Assembly: GCA_037349105.1 (NCBI GenBank)
Contig: JAYJMM010000059.1
Span: 310,001-374,000, forward strand
Direction of reading: 5' to 3'
Source of the DNA: Limnomonas spitsbergensis
Taxonomy: Eukaryota; Chlorophyta; Chlorophyceae; Chlamydomonadales
DNA: 64,000 nucleotides
The position numbers and the translations under genes are program-made. Of this stretch, positions 11,031 through 23,000 are shown piece after piece (positions within the stretch are counted from its first letter, which is position 1; every line of letters starts with the position of its first letter). The notes under the pieces are model-generated. The model was not told the DNA's origin. It ran no database searches and saw only the letters and a list, made by a program, of their open reading frames with translations.

Positions 11031-14000
11031 TCAAGAGTCGGCTCGCCGGATGCCGGGCGCCACATGAACCACCTTTTTCATCTGCGGCCCCGAGGGTGCC
11101 GAGGAAGACGCAGAGGAGTCTCCCCGGCCGCCACCGCTCGTAGACGAGGACCCTCCTCCTCCTCCTCCCCCGCCGCCGCCTTCACCGCTGCTGCTCGTGC
11201 TGCCCCCATCGCTTTCATCGTGGCTGTGGCTATCCTTGCCCTCCCCTGCCGCTCCGCCGCCGCTTCCAAAAAGACCGCCCTCCGAGCCGCCGAACATGCT
11301 GGTACTGCCACTGCCCCCGCGTATCGGTCGGTGTCTGTCGTACGCCGAGTAGCTCTCCGGATTAAAGACGCGAGACTCCAGGACGCTCAAGACAGAGTTC
11401 ACACCGCCCACACCCCCGGCTGCCGTCCCAAAAGGAGATTTCATCATTGCGTCTAATGCGGGTGGGGAGGGGGGTGCAAAGATTAGAGCTGGGCATGCCA
11501 GGGTGTTTAGGGTCACTGCTGGCTGTTGTCCCGAAATGAAATCTCATCATCGCATCTCATACGGAGGGTGGGGGGGTAGCGCCAAGATTAGAGCTGGGCA
11601 TGTCAGGTTGGTGAGGGGGTCACCGCTCGCTGATGCCCTGAAAGGCGATTTCATCATTGTGTCTACTAAGGGTGTGGGGGAGGTGCAAAGATTATAGCTG
11701 GGCATGCCAGGGTGGTTACTGACGGCTGCCAGGGTGGTTACTGACGGCTGCCGTCCCACGTTCACAGGTCACACTAACTGCGGTCCACACTAACTGCGGG
11801 ATTTACATTTACAGCCTTACGTGATAACACTGACACAAGGGGCCGTTTATCTCACACGATGCCCCCCCCCTCCCCACCCCCCTTCTCTATCCCCTCAACC
11901 CTCCCGTCTCTTGCTACCCCCCTCCCCCCTTTGCCCCCCTCCTCCCTCACACGATGCCCCCCCCCCCCCCACCCCCCTTCTCTATCCCCTCAACCCTCCC
12001 GTCTCTTGCTACCCCCTCCCCCCTTTGCCCCCCTCCTCCCTCACACGATGCCCCCCCCCCCCCCCCCACCCCCCTTCTCTATCCCCTCAACCCTCCCGTC
12101 TCTTGCTACCCCCCTCCCCCCTTTGCCCCCCTCCTCCCTCACACGATGCCCCCCCCCCTCCCCACCCCCCTTCTCTATCCCCTCAACCCTCCCGTCTCTT
12201 GCTACCCCCTCCCCCCTTTGCCCCCCTCCTCCCTCACACGATGCCCCCCCCCCTCCCCCCCCCCCTTCTCTATCCCCTCAACCCTCCCGTCTCTTGCTAC
12301 CCCCTCCCCCCTTTGCCCCCCTCCTCCCTCACACGATGCCCCCCCCCCTCCCCACCCCCCTTCTCTATCCCCTCAACCCTCCCGTCTCTTGCTATACCCT
12401 CCCCCCTTTGCCCCCCTCCTCCCTCACACGATGCCCCCCCCCCTCCCCACCCCCCTTCTCTATCCCCTCAACCCTCCCGTCTCTTGCTATACCCTCCCCC
12501 CTTTGCCCCCCTCCTCCCTCACACGATGCCCCCCCCCCTCCCCCCCCCCTAATCTATCCCCTCAACCCTCCCGTCTCTTGCTATCCCCTCCCCCCTTTGC
12601 CCCCCTCCTCCCTCACACGATGCCCCCCCCCCTCCCCACCCCCCTTCTCTATCCCCTCAACCCTCCCGTCTCTTGCTACCCCCTCCCCCCTTTGCCCCCC
12701 TCCTCCCTCACACGATGCCCCCCCCCCTCCCCCCCCCCCTTCTCTATCCCCTCAACCCTCCCGTCTCTTGCTACCCCCCTCCCCCCTTTGCCCCCCTCCT
12801 CCCTCACACGATGCCCCCCCCCCCCCCACCCCCCTTCTCTATCCCCTCAACCCTCCCGTCTCTTGCTATACCCTCCCCCCTTTGCCCCCCTCCTCCCTCA
12901 CACGATGCCCCCCCCCCCCCCCCCACCCCCCTTCTCTATCCCCTCAACCCTCCCGTCTCTTGCTACCCCCCTCCCCCCTTGGCCCCCCTCCTCCCTCACA
13001 CGATGCCCCCCCCCCTCCCCCCCCCCTTCTCTATCCCCTCAACCCTCCCGTCTCTTGCTACCCCCTCCCCCCTTTGCCCCCCTCCTCCCTCACACGATGC
13101 CCCCCCCCTCCCCCCCCCCCTTCTCTATCCCCTCAACCCTCCCGTCTCTTGCTACCCCCTCCCCCCTTTGCCCCCCTCCTCCCTCACACGATGCCCCCCC
13201 CCCTCCCCACCCCCCTTCTCTATCCCCTCAACCCTCCCGTCTCTTGCTATACCCTCCCCCCTTTGCCCCCCTCCTCCCTCACACGATGCCCCCCCCCCTC
13301 CCCACCCCCCTTCTCTATCCCCTCAACCCTCCCGTCTCTTGCTACCCCCTCCCCCCTTTGCCCCCCTCCTCCCTCACACGATGCCCCCCCCCCTCCCCAC
13401 CCCCCTTCTCTATCCCCTCAACCCTCCCGTCTCTTGCTACCCCCCTCCCCCCTTTGCCCCCCTCCTCCCTCACACGATGCCCCCCCCCCTCCCCCCCCCC
13501 CTTCTCTATCCCCTCAACCCTCCCGTCTCTTGCTACCCCCTCCCCCCTTTGCCCCCCTCCTCCCTCACACGATGCCCCCCCCCCCTCCCCCCCCCCTTCT
13601 CTATCCCCTCAACCCTCCCGTCTCTTGCTACCCCCTCCCCCCTTGGCCCCCCTCCTCCCTCACACGATGCCCCCCCCCCTCCCCACCCCCCTTCTCTATC
13701 CCCTCAACCCTCCCGTCTCTTGCTACCCCCTCCCCCCTTTGCCCCCCTCCTCCCTCACACGATGCCCCCCCCCCCCCCACCCCCCTTCTCTATCCCCTCA
13801 ACCCTCCCGTCTCTTGCTATCCCCTTCTCCCCTGCCCCCCTTCTCCCCTGCATGCTCCCCCCCCCCCCCTCCCTCACCTTATGCTGCCCCAATGGCAATG
13901 ATCTCATCAGCCAGCTCCTTAGCCGCCAGCTTCTCCTTGATCACCCCCCTCAACCCTCCCCTCCCCTCCTCCTCCCCTGCCCCCCTCCTCCCCCCCTTCC

Positions 14001-17000
14001 TCTTCCTCCTCCCCTGACCCCCTCCTCTCCCTCCTCCCCTGCCCCCCTCCTCCCCCCCTTCCTCTTCCTCCTCCCCTGACCCCCTCCTCTCCCTCCTCCC
14101 CTGTCCCCCCCCCCCCCCCCTCCTCTCCCTCCTCCCCTCCCCCCCTGTTCCCCCCCCCCCCCCCCTCCTCTCCCTCCTCCCCTGCCCCCCTGTTCCCCTC
14201 CCCCCCCCTCCTCCCCTTCCCTCCTGTTCCCCTTCCTCCCCCCTCCTCCCCTGTTCCCCTTCCCCCCCCCTCCTCTCCCTCCTCCCCTGTCCCCCCTCTT
14301 CCCCTTCCCCCCCCCTCCTCTCCCTCCTCCCCTGTCCCCCTCTGCCCCTCCTCTTCCTTCTACCCTGCCCCCCTCTCCCCCCTCCTCTTCCTTCCCCCCT
14401 CTTCCCCTCCCCCCCCTCCTCTCCCCCTTCCCCTGCCCCCCTCTTCCTCCTCCTCTTCCTTCCCCCCCCATCCCGTGTCCTTCTCCCTCACCTGATGCTG
14501 CCCCAAAGGCAATGATCTCATCAGCCATCTCCTCAGCAGCCAGCTTCTCCTTGATCTTCTCCATACTCTTCTCGGCCTTTTCGGCAAACCCCGGCTCATA
14601 ATAGAAGACGCCCCGACCTAAATGTGAAGACAAGGGTTCACACTGATGAGATGTGAAGACTAGGGTTCACACTGGTGATATGTGTGGACACGGGTTCACA
14701 CTGATGATATGTGTGGACGAGGGTTCACACTTATGATATGTGTGTACACGGGTTCACACTGATGATATGTGTGGACAAGGGTTCACACTGATGATATGTG
14801 TGGACAAGGGTTTACACTGATGAGATAACAGGTCGGCCTTTTTGGCAAACCCCGGATCATAATAGAAGACGCCTCGGCCTAAATGTGTGGACACGGGTTC
14901 ACACTGATGAGATGTGTGGACAATGGTTCACACTGATGATATGACAGGTTGGCCTTTTCAGCAATCCCATGCTCATAATAAAAGACACCCCGACCTATAT
15001 GTGTGGACAAGGGTACACACTGGTGAGATGTGTGGACAACGGTTCACACTAATGAGATAACAATACGAATTTAAACCCTTAACCCCGACCTGTATGTGTG
15101 GGACGAAATGTCCACACTTCACAGGCAAGGGATAGCATGCCAGGATTACATTCCCACTAAGCCTCTTGGTGTTTCTTTTTCCAGCGAGGAGGTCACCTTC
15201 TCAAGGTCGCCTTGCTAACCCTTAACCTAAACCCTGAACCCTAAACCCTAAAAAAAGGGATTGGGACTGAAGCTCTGGACCTGCCTATGGTTGGTAGCCA
15301 AAGCAGCATCGCTGCCCACAAACGGGCCTCCGGCCAGAGGCTGGAATTTAACTGGAATGTAACTGAATCACGCACCTAACATGTAGCTAACTTGTAGCTG
15401 ACAGGTAGCTGCGTCACGCATAAGTAAGCACTGATACCACTCACCATTCACAAGCATTGACTCCCCCTCCACCTCCCCCTAACCCACCATTCACCCACCC
15501 CACCACCCACCCACCATTCACAAGCATTGACTCCCCCTCCACCTCCCCCTAACCCACCATTCACCCACCCCACCACCCACCCACCATTCACACACATTGA
15601 CTCCCCCTCCACCTCCCTGTTTAGCTTTGTTATGCCCCACCATTCACGCACCCACCATTCGCACACCCCACCACTCACCCACCCCACCACCCACCTCTCC
15701 CACCATTCACCCCACCCCACCACCCACCCACCCACCCCCACCACCCACCCACCCCACCACCCACCCACCATTCACCCACACACCCAACCATTCACCCACC
15801 CCACCATCCACCCACCATTCACCCAACCATTCACCCACCCCACCACTCATCCAACCACCACCCGCCTGCTCCACCACCCACCCACCCCACCACCCACCCA
15901 CCATCCACCCACGCACCCAACCATTCACCCACCCCACCACTCATCCAACCACCACCCACCTGCTCCACCATTCACCCACCCCACCACTTCTCGTCTTTTC
16001 TCCTAGCCCCTCCAAGCCACATATTCTGACAGTAAGGGGCAGGGACGCTTTGCTTCATGTATCGCCACCCATACATAACACTTTTCACACTACCCACACA
16101 CCACCCTCTTCACATCACTCACCCATACATAACACTTTTCACACTACCCACACACCACCCTCTTCACACCACTCACCCATACATAACACTTTTCACACTA
16201 CCCACACACCACCCTCTTCACACCACTCACCCGTCTTGACTCCCAGCCAACCACATATTGCGACAGCAATGGGCAGGGTCGGTACATGCTGTCCCACCAC
16301 TCACTCATCACAATGTTCACACTACCCACTACACCCTGTTTACACCACTCACACGTCTTGACTCCCAGCCATTCCCCGTCAAGATATTGCGACAGTAATG
16401 GGCATGGGCAATGCTTCATATGTCACCACTCACATATCACCACACTATTCACACCACACATCACCCTGTTCACACCAATCACACACATCACACTGTTCAC
16501 ACCACTCACCCGTCTTGACTCCCAACCAACCCCCATCCACATATTGCGACAGTAAGGGGCAGGGGTGATGCTTCATGTACCACCACCCACACATCCCACT
16601 TTTCACACCGCCCACACATCACACTGTTCACACCACTCACCCGTCTTGACTCCCAACCACCCCCCATCCACATATTGCGACAGCAAGGGGCAGGGGCGGT
16701 ACTTGCTGTCACCAAACTGGGTGTGTAGGACCTTCATGATGGAGAGACACGTGTCAAGGCCTGTATGGTGTGTGGAGGGGAGGTGTGGAAAGTGTGAGGA
16801 AGTATGGGAGGTGTGGGTACGTGTGTGACGTATGAGGCAGTATTTGGTCCTTGCTGTCCCCACATTGGATGTGTAGGACCTTCATGATAGAGAGACAAGT
16901 GTCAAGGCCTGTATGGTGCGTGGAGGGGAGGTGTGGAAGGTGTGAGGAAGTATGAACATGCCAGGGGGGGAAGGCATGCAAAGTTTGAGTCTACCAGCTT

Positions 17001-20000
17001 CCAAGAGGCCTTAGCTCATCCGCTGCTTACCAGCGATTTGTCGTAAGCATGTCTTCTTCATGCAAAGCCCAGTCTCATGCTACAACCTCACCTATTGAGT
17101 CTGCCAGCTTGAGAGGTCCGAGTGCCATCTTGGTCCCCAACCTCACCTATTGAGTCTGCCAGCTTGAGAGGTCCGAGTGCCATCTTGGTCCCCAACCTCA
17201 CCTATTGAGTCTGCCAGCTTGAGAGGTCCGAGTGCCATCTTGGTCCCCAACCTCACCTATTGAGTCTGCCAGCTTGAGAGGTCCGAGTGCCATCTTGGTC
17301 CCCAACCTCATACCCTTATCGATGTCCTCCGGCGTCCCCACGCTCTCCATCATGCAGAAGAAGGCTTCATTGATCATGGGCATGAGCACGCGGTACAAAA
17401 TGAACCCCTGCGATGAAAAAACAGGGGCAGCAATAACAGCAGCAGAAGTAGCAGTATCATCATCATCATCAGCAGCAGCAGCAGAAAGGGCAGCAACAAC
17501 GAGGAAATGTACAGCTGCTGCAAAGGCAGCGGCTTCAATGAGGGAATGAGCTGGGGCATGGGCAAGGGTAGGGGCAACAGTGGATGGATGGCATCACCGG
17601 CCTGTCTTGTGACACACGTACATTCAGATGGTGGCACAGGCTGAGTGCGCTCTTAAAGGTGGCGTGTGACGTGTGTGAAACCCTTGTCCACTACACACCC
17701 ATTCACACGGGTTCACACCCATCCTCACCGGCCTGTCTTGTGACACGCATACATTCTTGCCCAGATGGTGGCACAGGCTGAGCGCGCTCTCAAAGGTGGC
17801 GTGTGACGTGTGCATGCCCTTGGCCAGCTCAACGAGCGGGACCGATGTGACGGGATGCATGAAGTGCATGCCAACCTGAAAGTGTGGAGGGCAGGGGCAA
17901 GGTGTGGAGGTAAAGGTGTGGAGGCAAAATATGGAGGCAAGGTGTGCATTTTATTGGCTAGCTCAATGAGCAGGACTGATGTGACTGGGTGCATACAAAC
18001 CTGAAGAGAGGGGGGGCGGAGGGAAGGGCAAAGTGTGGAAATTGTGTGGGGGGTCAGATGTGGAGGGCAAGGTAGGGAGGGGGAGGGTTGGAGGACAAGT
18101 TGCGGAGGGTAAGAAAGGTCAAGGATGGCACGCATCTGGGCATCGGCATGGGCATGGGTCTGGGCATGGGCATGGGCATGTGCGTGGGCATGTGCATAGG
18201 CATGGGCATGAGGATAAGACAGGGGGGGTAAAGAGATTTTAATGAGCATGAACACTGCATGGCACTCGCCCTTAGGCTCAAGAAGAGCGCCATCATACAT
18301 CTGGTGATTTATTTGCGCACCACCCACTAAACCCTAAACCTTATTTGCGCACCACCCACTAAACCCTCAGCCTTATTTGCGCACCATCCACTAAACCCTC
18401 AACCTTATTTGCGCACCACCCACTAAACCCTCAACCTTCTTTGTGCACCACCCACTAAACCCTCAACCTTATTTGCGCACCACCCACTACACCCTAAACC
18501 TAATTTGCGCACCACCCACTACACCCTCAACCTAATTTGCGCACCACCCACTAAACCCTCAACCTAATTTGCGCACCACCCACTAAACCCCCAACCTTAT
18601 TTGCGCACCACCCACTAAACCCTCAACCTTATTTGCGCACCACCCACTAAACCCTCAACCTTATTTGCGCACCACCCACTAAACCCTCAACCTTATTTTT
18701 GCACCACCCACTAAACCCTCAACCTAAATTGCGCACTACGGTACCCGCTAAACCCTCAACCTAATTTGCGCACTACGGTACCCGCTAAACCCTCAACCTA
18801 ATTTGCACACTACGGTACCCGCTAAACCCTCAACCTAATTTGCACATTACGGTACCCGCTAAACCCTCAACCTATTTTGCGCACCACTCGATGTGGCTTG
18901 CTGGTAACTGCTGCTAGCCGCGTGATGGAGATGGAGCTGGTGTTGGAGGCTAGGATGGCTTGAACAGGCGTCACCTGAGTTATTCAGAAGGGAAGATGCA
19001 CATTCAATTTGTTGTTGATGCGCATTCAATGTAAGGCTTATTGATGCTGGTGTTGGAGGCTAGGATGGCTTGAACAGGCGTCACCTAATGATACCAGGAA
19101 AAAGGAGGATGCGCATTTATTGGATGTAAGGCTTATTGATGGCAATGGGGATGCGATGGAGCTGGTGTTTGAGGGAAGGATGGCTTGAACGGGCGTGCAT
19201 TAACTGGCCCATTGTTGGCCATACTGCAGCCAGCACTGTCCCGGCTGTTAGTCATACTGCAGCCAGCACTGTCCCGGCTGTTGGCCATACTGCAGCCAGC
19301 ACTGTCCCGGCTGTTGGTCATACTGCAGCCAGCACTGTCCCGGCTGTTGGCCATACTGCAGCCAGCACTGTCCCGGCTGTTGGTCATACTGCAGCCAGCA
19401 CTGTCCCGGCTGTTGGCCATACTGCAGCCAGCACTGTCCCGGCTGTTGGCCATACTGCAGCCAGCACTGTCCCGGCTGTTGGTCATACTGCAGCCAGCAC
19501 TGTCCCGGCTGTTGGTCATACTACAGCCAGCACTGTCCCGGCTGTTGGCCATACTGCAGCCAGCACTGTCCCGGCTGTTGGCCATACTGCAGCCAGCACT
19601 GTCCCGGCTGTTGGCCATACTGCAGCCAGCACTGTCCCGGCTGTTGGCCATACTGCAGCCAGCACTGTCCCGGCTGTTGGCCATACTACAGCCAGCACTG
19701 TCCCGGCTGTTGGTCATACTGCAGCCAGCACTGTCCCGGCTGTTGGCCATACTGCAGCCAGCACTGTCCCGGCTGTTGGCCATACTGCAGCCAGCACTGT
19801 CCCGGCTGTTGGCCATACTGCAGCCAGCACTGTCCCGGCTGTTGGCCATACTGCAGCCAGCACTGTCCCGGCTGTTGGTCATACTGCAGCCAGCACTGTC
19901 CCGGCTGTTGGTCATACTGCAGCCAGCACTGTCCCGGCTGTTGGCCATACTGCAGCCAGCACTGTCCCGGCTGTTGGCCATACTGCAGCCAGCACTGTCC

Positions 20001-23000
20001 CGGCTGTTGGCCATACTGCAGCCAGCACTGTCCCGGCTGTTGGCCATACTGCAGCCAGCACTGTCCCGGCTGTTGGCCATGCTGCAGCCAGCACTGTCCC
20101 GGCTGTTGGCCATACTGCAGCCAGCACTGTCCCGGCTGTTGGCCATACTACAGCCAGCACTGTCCCGGCTGTTGGTCATACTGCAGCCAGCACTGTCCCG
20201 GCTGTTGGCCATGCTGCAGCCAGCACTGTCCCGGCTGTTGGCCATACTGCAGCCAGCACTATCCCGGCTGTTGGTCATATTGCAGCCAGCACTGTCCCGG
20301 CTGTTGGTCATACTGCAGCCAGCACTGTCCCGGCTGTTGGTCATACTGCAGCCAGCACTGTCCCGGCTGTTGGCCATACTGCAGCCAGCACTGTCCCGGC
20401 TGTTGGCCATACTGCAGCCAGCACTGTCCCGGCTGTTGGTCATACTGCAGCCAGCACTGTCCCGGCTGGTGGTCATATTGCAGCCAGCACTGTCCCGGCT
20501 GTTGGTCATATTGCAGCCAGCACTGTCCCGGCTGTTGGTCATACTGCAGCCAGCACTGTCCCGGCTGTTGGCCATGCTGCAGCCAGCACTGTCCCGGCTG
20601 TTGGCCATACTGCAGCCGGCACTGTCCCGGCTGTTGGTCATACTGCAGCCAGCACTGTCCCGGCTGTTGGTCATACTGCAGCCAGCACTGTCCCGGCTGT
20701 TGGTCATACTGCAGCCAGCACTGTCCCGGCTGTTGGTCATACTGCAGCCAGCACTGTCCCGGCTGTTGGCCATACTGCAGCCAGCACTGTCCCGGCTGTT
20801 GGCCATACTGCAGCCAGCACTGTCCCGGCTGTTGGCCATACTGCAGCCAGATTTCTGCTGATTTGTAGCAGAGTCATAGCTGAGTCGTAGCTGAAGTGTA
20901 GCTGAAACATGCTGGAATGACCAGCGCCCCACACGCCTCATTCAGCTTGCAGAACACTGTATCATTATCGGTTCAAACTATGCTGACCGAAGTAGCGGTA
21001 ATTGCTGCACCAGCACTGCCCTCGATGTTGGCCATACTGCAGCTGAATTGCAGCTTAACCTCATAAAGTGATGCTGAATCATCCTGGAATGCATTTAAAT
21101 CACCCTTGCGTGTAGCTGAATCAGCCTGAGGGGTAGCTGAATCAGCCTAAAATTGCCCTTCCGCTGTTAGACACGCACCTGGTCCTGCTTGCAGAAGCTT
21201 GTCTTCTTGATGTAGCTTCTTGATGTACCCTGAGTGTAGCTGAATCACCCTGAGTGTAGCTGAATCACCCTGAGTGTAGCTGAATCACCCTGAGTGTAGC
21301 TGAATCACCCCGAGAATAGCTGAATCACCTAACGAAACTACCCTATCCACTACGCACCTGGTCCAGCTTGCGGAAGATTGTCTTCTTTATGTCCTCATCC
21401 TCAGGAGCCGCCTCAATGACGAAGTCTGCCTGACGGAACGGCTGCATGCAGAAGAACGAAGGGGGAATATGATGAAAGGGAAATGACCGAAAGGTAATGA
21501 TTACAATGCACGTCCCACATAGGATGAGCATGGCCATCGGGAGCCGCTGCAATGACGAAGTAGGCCTGATGGAACGGCTGAGTGCACGCAGAAAAACGAA
21601 GGGGGATTTATTTTGTGTCTCCCAAACAGTTCGGACAAAGCAATGTCCGCACTGTTTAGAATCTGCTGAGGATGTTCCCCGGCAGATCCTGCAGAAATGT
21701 CAAGATGCGCATCCAAGATAAAGCCAGCCTGCTGGAACGGCTGCACGCAGCAAGGAGAAGGCAAGCATTCGAATGTCCCACACACATACGTTGAGCATGG
21801 CCAAGAGTGGCCGCTTGGATGACAAAGGCAGCCTGCTAGAACGGCTGACGCAGCAATAAAAAGCATTCAAATGTCTCAGGCAGTCTGAGCAAGGGGCCCT
21901 AAGTAGCATCTTGGAGTGTCCCTGGCAGAGTCAGCACTGCTGTGGAGAAGCGCATGGAAGATAAAGCCAGCCTGCTGGTATGGCTGCATGCAGAAATGCA
22001 AGAAATAAAGGACATTAAAATGTCCCAGACAGAGAAAGCTTTGTAGACGCGCGTGGATGAAAAAGGCAGCCTGGCGCAACGGCTGCATGCAGACAAAGAA
22101 TGCACAGCATGAGGATGTTCCAGGCAGATTCAGCACTGCTGTGTAGACTGTAGAGGCCCGTCAAAGATAACGCCAGCCTGCTGGAACGGCTGCATGCAGA
22201 AGTACGAAAACAATCATGTCATAAGAACGCCCGAACAAATTCAGCACAGCCGCGGGGAGGTGCACCCCTTCATGATGAATTCGGCCTACCCGAATGGCAG
22301 AGCACGCATTGGTAACAAAAAAACGCAGCATCAGCACCCCCCCCACACAGACTCAGCCAGGGATAACCGATACGGAATTACGGTACGGTGCGTATATGGT
22401 TGAGCCAAAAAGGCCAGACAGGTTGGCGAAAATGGCCGACACGGTGTTTTACCCTAGTACAGCGTTGTACAGCGTTGTTAAACGGTGTGATACGATACGG
22501 TAAACAGTACGGGATGTGGACCCAGACAGTACAGTACGGGATGTGGACCCAGACAGTACAGTACGGGATGTGGACCCAGACAGTACAGTACGGGATTTGG
22601 ACCCAGACGGTCGTACTGGGTAACCCTGGATTCAGCCTGGCATCGGAAAGGTCAAAATCGATGATGGGGTCAACCCGAATCCAACCTGAGCCATTCGGCT
22701 GTGACGACAAGAAAAAAAGCACGATACAGCGTGACAGTAGCCTTTATCATTTGTTTATCTGCCGTGGTATCACAGTCGATTTTGTACTATTTATCGTTTC
22801 CCAAGAAAACGAATGTTGATTTCGACGATACTATGTACCGAAGGCCGGAATCGAACAAAACACGAATGTTTTAGCCCCGAAGCCCAAACACCCATCGCCA
22901 CACCAAGTTCATATCGCAGACATGCTCCTTTTGCATCGAGATGCTGTCGTTCTTAGCGAACTTGTGCCGAGTCAATTGCTAGAGCGAAGGCAAAAACGAA

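Noticed and set aside
11859..14079. Long Pro/Ser-rich frames of 450-690 codons on the plus strand
   Set aside because: They are translations of the 95-bp C-rich minisatellite inside a dehydrogenase intron; several frames are open at once and there is no non-repeat coding sequence.
18300..18890. CRISPR-like array or interstitial telomere
   Set aside because: Units are contiguous without unique spacers, and AAACCCT words are isolated within a 32-bp unit rather than forming a run.
19133..20941. Frames of 558-602 codons with 11-residue repeats
   Set aside because: They are repeat shadows of a 33-bp minisatellite, open on both strands simultaneously, and lie between phased dehydrogenase exons.
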